Source of the DNA: Chishuiella changwenlii | GTDB lineage: Bacteria; Bacteroidota; Bacteroidia; Flavobacteriales; Weeksellaceae | Assembly (NCBI RefSeq): GCF_900142565.1 | Contig: NZ_FRBH01000002.1 | Span: 298,368-362,367, forward strand | Length of the DNA stretch: 64,000 bases | Direction: 5' to 3' | Shown: positions 46,963-55,041 of the stretch, one piece after another | How the letters are laid out: the number at the start of each line of letters is the position of its first letter | Position numbering within the stretch: position 1 is the first letter of the stretch | Notes under the pieces: generated by a model | The model's database searches: none | What the model was told of the DNA's origin: nothing | What the model saw: only the letters and a program-made list of their open reading frames with translations | Program-made: the position numbers and the translations under genes

Positions 46963-47427
46963 ATGAGTTTATTATCGCCAGAAAGAAAGCAAAAAATTGC
47001 TGATATTTTAATTAAATTATTAGCAGATGAGCATATTTTATATTTAAAAACAAGAAATGCACATTGGAATGTTGAAGGACCAGATTTCCAAACAATTCAT
47101 GTCTATTTCGAGTCAATATACAATGAATTACAAATTGTAATTGACGATGTAGCAGAGAAAATACGTCAGAAAGATGTATACGCACCTGCAACGATGAGTG
47201 AGTATTTGCAGTTAACTCATTTATCAGAAGCAAGAAAAACTGAAAACAAAGATAGTTTAAGTTTTATTGCTGATTTGCTTCACGATTATGAAGTTATTAT
47301 TAACTTTTTAACGGGAGCTGTAGTAGAAATTGAAGAATATAAAGATATTGCAACTTCAGATTTCTTAGTTGGCTTGTTAGAGCAACATCAAAAAACTGCT
47401 TGGATGCTTAGATCGCATCTTAAATAA
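46963..47427 (+). CDS. dps: Dps-family ferritin-like DNA-protection protein
   Basis: This 154-aa protein should form a 12-subunit cage that oxidises and stores iron and limits hydroxyl-radical damage. The ferroxidase ligands are in place: His34 (NAHWNV), His46, Glu50, Asp61 and Glu65. The spacing is that of Dps proteins, with Glu replacing the usual Asp at position 50. The C-terminal tail is short and not Lys-rich, so direct DNA binding is doubtful. It is monocistronic with a clear terminator. Confidence 0.93.
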   Translation: MSLLSPERKQKIADILIKLLADEHILYLKTRNAHWNVEGPDFQTIHVYFESIYNELQIVIDDVAEKIRQKDVYAPATMSEYLQLTHLSEARKTENKDSLSFIADLLHDYEVIINFLTGAVVEIEEYKDIATSDFLVGLLEQHQKTAWMLRSHLK

Positions 47428-47491
47428 AGTTGAACATTATTTTACTTCATAAGTTTTTAGTGTTAATTCATATTAGTGTTAATTAGGTTGA

Positions 47492-47523
47492 AAGCCTTGG
47501 TTTATCCAAGGCTTCAGCTTTTT
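47492..47523 (+). terminator. dps terminator
   Basis: The stem AAGCCTTGG / CCAAGGCTT with a 5-nt loop is followed by CAGCTTTTT. Confidence 0.75.
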
Positions 47524-47536
47524 ATAGAAGTTTCTT

Positions 47537-47863
47537 CTACTCTTCAATTTCTTTTACTGATGCGTCTGGCGCATTTGTTTTAACAGAAGCGATACCATTT
47601 TTAGCACCAGATTCTGATTCATAAGACTGACTTGTTCCTATAACTTGTCCATTAGTAGCCTTTAAATTAAAATGCCACTTTCCAGAAGTTCCTTGCTTTA
47701 AATCATATTTAGAATCATCTTGCGAATTTTTGCGAACAGATTCTATACCATTCTCACAACTTGCTTTTTGCTTGTATCCTTCGCTTGCTAAAATGTTTTG
47801 TCCATTTTTAGCTTTTAATCGGAAACGAAATTCTCCTGCTTTGTCCTTATAAATTTCAAACAT
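47537..47863 (-). CDS. YegP-like protein with two DUF1508 repeats
   Basis: This 108-aa protein consists of two ~48-residue repeats: GEFRFRLKAKNGQNILASEGY.. with a GIESVRKN end, and GKWHFNLKATNGQVIGTSQSY.. with a GIASVKTN end. This is the YegP/DUF1508 fold, a small swapped beta structure of unknown role found across bacteria. It has no signal peptide and is monocistronic. Confidence in the family is high; the function is unknown. Confidence 0.88.
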   Translation of the reverse strand: MFEIYKDKAGEFRFRLKAKNGQNILASEGYKQKASCENGIESVRKNSQDDSKYDLKQGTSGKWHFNLKATNGQVIGTSQSYESESGAKNGIASVKTNAPDASVKEIEE

Positions 47864-47970
47864 AATAAATAGTGTTTATTAAAATTAGTTTTATTTGATT
47901 AGGTTAAATTTAATAAATTTTTTTTGATACTAATTGAAAATCAATTTAATTGATGTTTATTTTAACTAAA

Positions 47971-47999
47971 AAAAGCCTAAAAAATATTTTTAGGCTTTT
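47971..47999. terminator. Terminator downstream of kup
   Basis: The 13-bp perfect stem AAAAGCCTAAAAA / TTTTTAGGCTTTT sits 4 bases beyond the kup stop. On the minus strand it is followed by more T. Confidence 0.8.
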
Positions 48000-48003
48000 G
48001 TAA

Positions 48004-49953
48004 TTATTCTATTCTTGTTAATCCTTCTAGGTTATCTTTATGGACATAAAGCGGGATGTGTTCTACGATGACATCGTTTTTTTCTATCCCAAACGATTTC
48101 GGAATATTGAATTCTATTTTCTTTAAGATGTAATAAATTTTTAAAGTAAAGAACTCTTTCATACTTAATTTTGTCTCGATTGAAGGGAATTTTTCAATTA
48201 AAACAAATTTCATATCAGGATCTTGATTATATTTTTTTAAACAAGGACTTAAATATTTTAATTGTAATTCACCATTTAGATACATGTCATTAATAACTTT
48301 CTTAATGTATTGTTCTGTTTTAGGCTGAACACGGAATCCGATATTAAAAGTTAATCGGTATATCTTTTCATCAACTATAGGAGTAATCTTATAGTTTAAT
48401 GTATAAGGTTCACTATCTCTATTTAAATTAACAAACCAATAAACATCTGCACGCTTAGGGCGTTTATTTAAAATAGATTGAATACTATATTTTTCAACTG
48501 TTTTAACATTCGTAGACTTCGTTAAGTAAAATAAGAACGTCGAAAATTTATTCACTGTTTTATCTTCACTTAATTCTGTTAATGTGTTGGCATATCGTCT
48601 TATTTTAACGAACTCTAGATTTCTAGAATTTAATATTTTACCATAGAAACTACAATACATGATTACAAAGAATAACCACCCCATTAATAATGCTAAATAT
48701 CCTCCTTCAACAAACTTCACAACATTTGCAATAAAGAACGAAGTCTCTATTGAAACAAAAATTCCTAAAATTAAAACAATGAAAACCTTGTTGAGGTTTG
48801 TGTAATAGTTGAGGTAATAGGATAATAGGAAAGTTGTCATTAACATGGTCACCGTGATTGCTAAACCATATGCAGCTTCCATGTGAGAAGAGTCTCTAAA
48901 ATATAAAACAATAAAAACGCATCCTGCCCATAACATAAAATTTATAGTCGGAATATATACTTGACTTTTATGTTCGTTTGGCTGAATAATTAATGTTCTT
49001 GGCCAGTAACCAAGGTTAATTGCTTCATTAATTAATGTAAATGATCCTGTAATTAAAGCTTGAGATGCAATGATTGCAGCACCAGTTGCAATACAAATTC
49101 CAGGGATTAGGAACCAATCTGGCATCATTTCATAGAAAGGATTTCTACCTCCTAAAATAGGAGATTCTTGGTGCATTAACCAAGCTGCTTGTCCTAAGTA
49201 ATTTGTAACTAAACAAATTTTTACATAAATCCAGCTTATTCTGATATTCTTTCTTCCACAGTGTCCTAAATCAGAATAAAGTGCTTCTGCTCCAGTTGTA
49301 CAAAGAAAAACAGCACCTAAAATCCAGAATCCATGTGGATAGTTAGTTAAAAGATTATACGCATAATAAGGGTTTAATGCCTTTATAATTCCAGGGTGGT
49401 GTACAATATGTAAAATACCTAATCCAAATAACATAGTAAACCAAAGTACCATAAAGGGACCAAATATTTTACCAACTTTATCTGTACCAAAACGTTGGAA
49501 AAAGAATAAAAGGGATAAGATTACAATAACAATAGGAATTGTGGGTAAATGTTCTAAGCCATCTAACATTCGAAGTCCTTCAACTGCCGATGAAACAGAT
49601 ACAGGAGGTGTTATGACACCATCTGCAATTAATGCGGATGCTCCAATAATTGTTGGAATAATTAAATTTTTACCTTTCTTTTTGATTAAAGAGTAAAGAG
49701 AAAAAATACCTCCTTCACCATCATTGTCGGCTTTTAATGTTAACCAAACGTATTTTATAGAAGTTTGAAAAAACAAAGTCCAAAAAATACAAGATACACC
49801 TCCGTAAACAATGCTTTCTTCTATCTCACGATTCTCACCAATTATCGCTTTCATTACATATAGCGGACTTGTACCTATATCACCGTAAATGATTCCAAAT
49901 GCGATTAATAGAGACGCGGCCGTTACTTTTTTCATCGTGTGACTCGATTCCAT
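48004..49953 (-). CDS. kup: KUP/HAK/KT-family potassium transporter
   Basis: This 649-aa inner-membrane K+:H+ symporter opens with GIIYGDIGTSPLYVMKAI, the family signature. About 12 helices follow to ~residue 430, including DGVITPPVSVSSAVEGL and the GAEALYSDLGHCGRKNI motif. A ~210-residue cytoplasmic C-terminal domain completes it. The length equals that of E. coli Kup. An internal Met at residue 7 is an alternative start. Upstream, TTG-N18-TACATTCG on the minus strand is a one-mismatch promoter candidate ~25 bases before the ATG. No partner genes are present. Confidence 0.93.
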   Translation of the reverse strand: MESSHTMKKVTAASLLIAFGIIYGDIGTSPLYVMKAIIGENREIEESIVYGGVSCIFWTLFFQTSIKYVWLTLKADNDGEGGIFSLYSLIKKKGKNLIIPTIIGASALIADGVITPPVSVSSAVEGLRMLDGLEHLPTIPIVIVILSLLFFFQRFGTDKVGKIFGPFMVLWFTMLFGLGILHIVHHPGIIKALNPYYAYNLLTNYPHGFWILGAVFLCTTGAEALYSDLGHCGRKNIRISWIYVKICLVTNYLGQAAWLMHQESPILGGRNPFYEMMPDWFLIPGICIATGAAIIASQALITGSFTLINEAINLGYWPRTLIIQPNEHKSQVYIPTINFMLWAGCVFIVLYFRDSSHMEAAYGLAITVTMLMTTFLLSYYLNYYTNLNKVFIVLILGIFVSIETSFFIANVVKFVEGGYLALLMGWLFFVIMYCSFYGKILNSRNLEFVKIRRYANTLTELSEDKTVNKFSTFLFYLTKSTNVKTVEKYSIQSILNKRPKRADVYWFVNLNRDSEPYTLNYKITPIVDEKIYRLTFNIGFRVQPKTEQYIKKVINDMYLNGELQLKYLSPCLKKYNQDPDMKFVLIEKFPSIETKLSMKEFFTLKIYYILKKIEFNIPKSFGIEKNDVIVEHIPLYVHKDNLEGLTRIE

Positions 49954-50411
49954 AAGAAGTATTTAAATTTTCTACGAATGTATGCAGATGAAAAGAGATT
50001 CAATCATCTTATTTATTTATAATCATTAAACAATATTATACATATTATTGATAGTGTTTCTATTTTCTATTATTGAATATACTTAAGTCTATGCCTTAAC
50101 TATATTCAGTTTATTATTTCGTAACACTTTCGTTTATAAGTATATTTAAAGATATAAAATTATAAGATACCAAGTTAGTATTTGTTCATTACTTCTTTGT
50201 TATAATTTATTTCTTCAATCTATTTTATAGTTCAATTAAGTTCTTTTAAAACTGTTTTATATATAAAAAGCGTGTTGTTTATTGTTGATAGCTCTACTTA
50301 GAAGCTTAAACAACCTTATTTTTTGCGCTATAATTTATGGTATTAATATTGTGTCTAATAATTTAATAATGAATTGAAATTTAATATTTAAATAAGATAA
50401 ATTTAAATTAA
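49954..50411. other. AT-rich noncoding gap between kup and marR
   Basis: These ~460 bases contain no plausible gene on either strand. I see no riboswitch-like conserved helices. The left end should hold the kup promoter; the rest is featureless AT-rich sequence. Confidence 0.5.
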
Positions 50412-50447
50412 TATTATGCTTGCATAATAAAAAAACATGTATATTTG
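50412..50447 (+). promoter_or_regulatory. fad operon promoter with overlapping MarR operator
   Basis: TTG (50420-50422), 17 bases, then TATATTTG (50440-50447) match the Bacteroidota promoter consensus. TATTATGCTTGCATAATA (50412-50429), an inverted repeat with 8-bp arms and a 2-base centre, covers the -33 element. A dimeric MarR protein bound there would block the promoter. The first gene of the transcript encodes such a protein. Confidence 0.75.
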
Positions 50448-50467
50448 TCATACACGCATTAAAAAAT

Positions 50468-50929
50468 ATGTTAAGAGAAGATTTAACAATAGATTACTTA
50501 TTACGCTCAACGTGGCTCTCTGTTCAGAAGATGTACAATGAACAAGCAGGAGTTTACGATTCTACAATGGTGTATGCATTTACATTATTATCTATAGATC
50601 CTAAAGGTGGTACACCAAGTACGTCATTAGGTCCTAAAATGGGAATAGAGCCCACAAGTTTATCTCGAACATTAAAAAACCTTGAAGAAAGAGGTTTTAT
50701 AATAAGAAAGTCTAATCCAGTAGACGGGAGAAGTGTTTTAATCACATTAACCAAAGAAGGGTTAAAGATGAGAGATATTTCGAAAGACTTTGTTTTACAA
50801 TTTAATGAAGCAATTAAACAACATATTGAACCAGAGAAAATGGAAATTTTCTTAGAAGTTGTATATAGAATCAATCAATTAATATCAGACAAAAAAATAT
50901 TTAAAAACAATTATGAGAAGACACGTTAA
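50468..50929 (+). CDS. MarR-family repressor of the fatty-acid degradation operon
   Basis: This 153-aa winged-helix regulator has a dimerisation helix (LTIDYLLRSTWLSVQKMYNEQAG) and recognition helix region (LGPKMGIEPTSLSRTLKNLEERGFI). The wing carries the conserved basic motif NPVDGRSVLITLTKEG. The TTG at 50420 cannot be the start because it is the promoter -33 element; the ATG at 50468 follows the predicted start site. The gene overlaps fadN by 17 bases. By analogy with other fad repressors the ligand is probably an acyl-CoA, which is inference. Confidence 0.9.
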   Translation: MLREDLTIDYLLRSTWLSVQKMYNEQAGVYDSTMVYAFTLLSIDPKGGTPSTSLGPKMGIEPTSLSRTLKNLEERGFIIRKSNPVDGRSVLITLTKEGLKMRDISKDFVLQFNEAIKQHIEPEKMEIFLEVVYRINQLISDKKIFKNNYEKTR

Positions 50930-53312
50930 ACATGTAACCGTATTAGGTTCTGGGGTAATGGGTTCTGGAATTGCATGTCATTTTGCAAATATCGGAGTTC
51001 AGGTCCTAATGCTAGATATGGTTCCACGCGAGCTTACACCACAAGAGCAAGCGAAAGGATTAACTTTGGATGATAAAGTTGTTCGTAATAGAACAGCTCA
51101 ATCTCATTTAGATTTTGCATTAAAAAGTAATCCATCTCCAATTTACGATAAGGCATTTGCTTCTCGTATTACTGTTGGTAATTTTGATGACGATTTAGAG
51201 AAGATTAAAAACTCTGATTGGGTAATTGAAGTTATTATCGAACGTTTAGACATTAAACAAGCGATGTTCGAAAAAGTTGATGCGTTAAGAAAACCAGGAA
51301 CATTAATTACTTCTAACACTTCAGGTATTCCAATTCATTTAATGTCAGAAGGAAGATCAGAAGATTTTCAGAAGCATTTCTGTGGAACGCATTTCTTTAA
51401 TCCGCCACGTTATTTAAAGTTATTTGAAGTTATCCCAGGTCCAAAAACAAATCAAGAAGTTGTAGATTTCTTTAAGCATTATGCTTCTTTGTTTTTAGGA
51501 AAAACACCAGTTTTATGTAAAGACACTCCAGGTTTCATAGGAAACAGAATTGGTGTTTATTCTATGGCAAAGATTATGGAATTAACACAAGAGCTTGGTT
51601 TAACAATAGAAGAAGCTGATACTTTAACAGGTTCTATTTTAGGAAGACCAAAAACTGGAACATTTAAGTTAGGAGATTTAGTAGGTTTAGATACTGCTTA
51701 CAATGTAACTAAAGGTTTACAACAAAATACGACAGGAGATCAAATGATTCAAGAGTTAAAAGATTCTAAGTTTTTAGATTTTTTAATTGAGAATAAATTT
51801 CTTGGAGATAAAACAAAAAAAGGATTTTACTACAAAGAAGTAGATAAAGAAGGAAATACGAATCGTTTTGCTTTAAATCTAGATACGCTAGAATATCGTC
51901 CATTAGAAAGAGCAAAAGTGAACGCTGTAGAAGCGGCAAAACAAGCAGGTTCTACAAAAAATAAATTAGCAACTTTATTAAAAGATTCTGGTAAAGCAGG
52001 AGATTTAATTCGTAAACATTTTGCTTCATTATTTGCATACGTTTCTCAACGTGTTCCAGAAATTACAGATGTATTTTATCCAATAGACGATGCAATTCGT
52101 ACAGGTTATGCTTGGAAATATGGACCATTTGAAACATGGGATTATGTTGGATTACAAAAAGGAATTGATTTAGTTGAATCTGAAGGTTTTCAAGTAGCGG
52201 ATTGGGTAAAAGAATTGGCTAGTTCTGGTGCAGATTCTTTCTATAAATTAGAAGATGGTAAAAAATTATTTTACAATCAAAACTCTAAACAATTCGAGCC
52301 TATTCCAGGTCAAGATGCGTTTATCATTTTAGATAACATTCGTAAAACAAATGAAATTTGGTCGAATAAAGAAGCATCAATTCAAGATTTAGGAGACGGT
52401 ATCATCAATTTAGAATTCCGTTCTAAAATGAACTCTTTAGGAGGTGGTGTTTTACAAGGAATTAATAAAGCGATAGAACTTGCAGAAAAAGATCACAAAG
52501 GTTTAGTTATAGGTAATCAAGCAGATAATTTTTCTGTTGGTGCCAATTTAGCTATGATTATGATGATGGCTGCTGAACAAGATTGGTGGGAGTTGAACAT
52601 GGCAATTAAAATGTTCCAAGATACCATGATGCGTGTTCGTTATTCATCTATACCAGTAGTGGTTGCTCCTCACGGAATGTCACTTGGTGGTGGTTGTGAA
52701 ATGACAATGCATGCAGATAAAGTTGTTGCAGCTGCAGAAACATATATTGGTTTAGTTGAAGTGGGTGTAGGTCTTATCCCTGGTGGAGGTGGATCGAAAG
52801 AATTTGCTTTACGTTCGGCTAAAAATATGTTGGCAGATGATGTTAAGACAAATCATTTACGTGATAACTTTATGAATATAGCTATGGCAAAAGTTGCGAC
52901 TTCTGCTTACGAAGCTAAAAACATGGGAATCATTCGTGACCAAGATATTATTGTTGTAGATAAAGATCGTCAAATTGCAGAAGCAAAGAAACATGCAATT
53001 ATTATGGCAGATGCTGGTTATACACAACCAATTCCACAGAAAGTAAAAGTATTAGGGCGAGAAGCACAAGGGATGTTCTATGTAGGAACGGATCAATTAG
53101 TTGCTGGTCGTTATGCTTCTGATCACGATCGTTTAATTGCTAATAAATTAGGTTATGTAATGACTGGAGGTAATTTATCTGAAGCGACAGAAGTATCAGA
53201 ACAATACTTATTAGATTTAGAAAGAGAAGTCTTTTTATCATTATGTGGAGAAAGAAAAACATTAGAGCGTATTCAACACATGTTGAAAACAGGGAAACCG
53301 TTGAGAAATTAG
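50913..53312 (+). CDS. fadN: 3-hydroxyacyl-CoA dehydrogenase / enoyl-CoA hydratase
   Basis: This 799-aa bifunctional beta-oxidation enzyme is of the FadN type. The N-terminal NAD-binding dehydrogenase shows VTVLGSGVMGSGIACHFA (8-25), the SNTSGIPI and CGTHFFNPP active-site segments and DTPGFIGNR. A second dehydrogenase-type domain follows. The C-terminal crotonase domain (~480-690) contains SVGANL and GMSLGGGCEM. It carries out hydration and oxidation of acyl-CoA intermediates. Domain order is dehydrogenase first, the reverse of E. coli FadB. Gene order with fadA and fadE matches the fadNAE operon I recall from Bacillus. Confidence 0.92.
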   Translation: MRRHVKHVTVLGSGVMGSGIACHFANIGVQVLMLDMVPRELTPQEQAKGLTLDDKVVRNRTAQSHLDFALKSNPSPIYDKAFASRITVGNFDDDLEKIKNSDWVIEVIIERLDIKQAMFEKVDALRKPGTLITSNTSGIPIHLMSEGRSEDFQKHFCGTHFFNPPRYLKLFEVIPGPKTNQEVVDFFKHYASLFLGKTPVLCKDTPGFIGNRIGVYSMAKIMELTQELGLTIEEADTLTGSILGRPKTGTFKLGDLVGLDTAYNVTKGLQQNTTGDQMIQELKDSKFLDFLIENKFLGDKTKKGFYYKEVDKEGNTNRFALNLDTLEYRPLERAKVNAVEAAKQAGSTKNKLATLLKDSGKAGDLIRKHFASLFAYVSQRVPEITDVFYPIDDAIRTGYAWKYGPFETWDYVGLQKGIDLVESEGFQVADWVKELASSGADSFYKLEDGKKLFYNQNSKQFEPIPGQDAFIILDNIRKTNEIWSNKEASIQDLGDGIINLEFRSKMNSLGGGVLQGINKAIELAEKDHKGLVIGNQADNFSVGANLAMIMMMAAEQDWWELNMAIKMFQDTMMRVRYSSIPVVVAPHGMSLGGGCEMTMHADKVVAAAETYIGLVEVGVGLIPGGGGSKEFALRSAKNMLADDVKTNHLRDNFMNIAMAKVATSAYEAKNMGIIRDQDIIVVDKDRQIAEAKKHAIIMADAGYTQPIPQKVKVLGREAQGMFYVGTDQLVAGRYASDHDRLIANKLGYVMTGGNLSEATEVSEQYLLDLEREVFLSLCGERKTLERIQHMLKTGKPLRN

Positions 53313-53315
53313 GTT

Positions 53316-53350
53316 GTAAAATGTAAAACGTAATATGTAAAAAGTACTGT
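53316..53350 (+). repeat. Heptad array, left arm (GTAnnnn x5)
   Basis: Five consecutive 7-mers (GTAAAAT, GTAAAAC, GTAATAT, GTAAAAA, GTACTGT) end exactly at the ATG of the four-helix-bundle gene. The opposite-strand version of the pattern follows the gene's stop. Confidence 0.75.
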
Positions 53351-53701
53351 ATGCATAATTTTAAAGAGTTATTAGTTTGGCAAAAATCAATGGGTTTTAC
53401 AAAGAAATTTTATGAGATTACGTCAAATTTTCCTTCTAGTGAAATTTACGGGTTAACTTCTCAAATAAGAAGATCTTGTATTTCAATTCCTTCTAATATA
53501 GCAGAGGGTGCAGGAAGAAACTCAAATGCTCAATTTGCTAATTTTTTAAATATTGCATTAGGATCATCATTTGAATTAGAATGTCAGATAATATTATCGA
53601 AAGATTTAAATTTTATTCAAGAAAATATATCGGAAGAGTTATTAAGTGAATTAAAATATATTCAAAATATGTTGATAAAACTGGCGCAAAGTTTAGTTTA
53701 A
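53351..53701 (+). CDS. Four-helix-bundle protein (S23/IVP family, Avd-related fold)
   Basis: This 116-aa all-helical protein belongs to the TIGR02436-type family. Conserved pieces are ELLVWQKSM near the start, YGLTSQIRRSCISIPSNIAEGAGR in the middle, and LGSSFELECQI. Related proteins occur in 23S rRNA intervening sequences and as the Avd accessory factor of diversity-generating retroelements; no reverse transcriptase is encoded in this window. It sits inside the fad operon between fadN and fadA, without an obvious metabolic link. Degenerate 7-bp repeats in opposite orientation flank it, which suggests it arrived as a discrete unit. Function is unknown. Confidence 0.88.
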   Translation: MHNFKELLVWQKSMGFTKKFYEITSNFPSSEIYGLTSQIRRSCISIPSNIAEGAGRNSNAQFANFLNIALGSSFELECQIILSKDLNFIQENISEELLSELKYIQNMLIKLAQSLV

Positions 53702-53734
53702 AATACTTTATACTTTTTACATCGTACATAATAC
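53700..53734 (+). repeat. Heptad array, right arm (nnnnTAC x5)
   Basis: The 7-mers AAAATAC, TTTATAC, TTTTTAC, ATCGTAC and ATAATAC run without a gap from the last bases of the four-helix-bundle gene. They are the reverse-complement form of the left arm; ATGTAAAAAGTA is shared exactly between the two arms. Confidence 0.75.
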
Positions 53735-53751
53735 TTTAAAAAAATAAAAAA

Positions 53752-54933
53752 ATGAAACAAGCATATATTGTTACAGGATATAGAACAGCTGTAGGTAAAG
53801 CACCAAAAGGAACTTTACGTTTTACTCGTCCAGATGAGTTAGCAGCAACAGTTCTTAGAAGATTAATGGAGGATTATCCAACATTAGATCCAGCACGTAT
53901 CGACGATTTAATAGTTGGTTGTGCAATGCCAGAAGCGGAACAAGGATTAAACATGGCACGTTTAATCTCATTAATGGGATTAAGCACAGATAAAGTTCCA
54001 GGAGTTACAGTAAATCGTTACTGTGCATCAGGTTCTGAAGCTATAGCCTTAGCTGCAGCAAAAATTAGAACAGGAATGGCAGAATGTATAATTGCAGGAG
54101 GAGCAGAGTCTATGTCATATATTCCAATGGGAGGTTATAAACCAATTCCAGAAACCAATATGGCAAAAGACAATCCAGACTATTACTGGGGAATGGGATT
54201 AACTGCAGAAGCAGTAGCCAATGAATATAAAGTTTCGAGAGAAGATCAAGATAAATTTGCATTCAATTCGCATCAAAAAGCATTAAAAGCTTTAGCAGAA
54301 GGTAAGTTCGATTCTCAAATTGTTCCTGTTGAGGTAGATTATAATTTTTTGGATGAAAAAGAGAAAATTCAAACAAAAAAAATAACATTCAAACAAGACG
54401 AAGGTCCACGTCGAGATACATCATTAGAAGGTTTAGCAAAATTACGTCCAGTATTTGCACAAGGAGGATCTGTTACAGCAGGTAATTCTTCTCAAATGTC
54501 AGATGGTGCTGCATTTGTAATGGTAATGTCAGAAGACATGGTAAAAGAATTAGGACTAGAGCCAGTAGCTCGTTTAGTATCTTATGCAACAGTAGGTTTA
54601 GCACCTCGTATTATGGGAATGGGACCTTTATTTGCAATTCCAAAAGCATTAGAACAAGCGGGATTAAAGCAAAGTGATATTGATTTGTTCGAATTAAATG
54701 AAGCGTTTGCATCGCAATCTGTTGCAATAACACGCGAGTTAAATTTAAATTCAGACATTGTAAATGTTAATGGTGGTGCAATTGCATTAGGACATCCACT
54801 AGGATGTTCAGGAACAAAATTAACGGTTCAATTATTACATGAAATGGAAGCAAGAAAAGCAAAATATGGTATGGTGACTATGTGTGTAGGAACTGGACAA
54901 GGTGCTGCTTCTGTTTTTGAGTATTTAAAATAA
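53752..54933 (+). CDS. fadA: Acetyl-CoA acyltransferase (3-ketoacyl-CoA thiolase)
   Basis: This 393-aa thiolase catalyses the last beta-oxidation step, cleaving 3-ketoacyl-CoA to acetyl-CoA and a shortened acyl-CoA. The nucleophile is Cys91 in NRYCASGSEA. The C-terminal catalytic motifs are NVNGGAIALGHPLGCSG (His) and MCVGTGQGAA (Cys). The length is typical. It is third in the fad operon, ~50 bases behind the four-helix-bundle gene, and is separated from fadE by a palindromic heptad array. Confidence 0.95.
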   Translation: MKQAYIVTGYRTAVGKAPKGTLRFTRPDELAATVLRRLMEDYPTLDPARIDDLIVGCAMPEAEQGLNMARLISLMGLSTDKVPGVTVNRYCASGSEAIALAAAKIRTGMAECIIAGGAESMSYIPMGGYKPIPETNMAKDNPDYYWGMGLTAEAVANEYKVSREDQDKFAFNSHQKALKALAEGKFDSQIVPVEVDYNFLDEKEKIQTKKITFKQDEGPRRDTSLEGLAKLRPVFAQGGSVTAGNSSQMSDGAAFVMVMSEDMVKELGLEPVARLVSYATVGLAPRIMGMGPLFAIPKALEQAGLKQSDIDLFELNEAFASQSVAITRELNLNSDIVNVNGGAIALGHPLGCSGTKLTVQLLHEMEARKAKYGMVTMCVGTGQGAASVFEYLK

Positions 54934-54938
54934 AAAAG

Positions 54939-55023
54939 AGATTTGAGATGTAAGAAATAAGATGTAAGATTTTTTAAATCTAGAACCTAATATCTAACAT
55001 CTCAATACTAATATCTAGTATCT
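54939..55023 (+). repeat. Opposed heptad arrays (AGATnnn x5 / nnnATCT x7)
   Basis: The left arm at 54939-54973 reads AGATTTG, AGATGTA, AGAAATA, AGATGTA, AGATTTT. After one base the right arm (54975-55023) reads TAAATCT, AGAACCT, AATATCT, AACATCT, CAATACT, AATATCT, AGTATCT. The arms abut and fill almost the whole fadA-fadE gap. They could fold as an imperfect hairpin. Confidence 0.75.
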
Positions 55024-55041
55024 AAACAAAAAAATAAAACT

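Noticed and set aside
46815..47003. 62-aa plus-strand frame overlapping the start of dps
   Set aside because: It overlaps the dps promoter and first codons in another frame, is low-complexity, and has no family resemblance.
49954..50411. Possible riboswitch (for example c-di-AMP type) upstream of kup
   Set aside because: No conserved helices or motifs could be seen in the AT-rich gap, and the likely kup promoter leaves only a short leader.
53351..53701. Diversity-generating retroelement suggested by the Avd-like fold
   Set aside because: No reverse transcriptase, template repeat or variable repeat is present in the window; only the accessory-type protein is seen.
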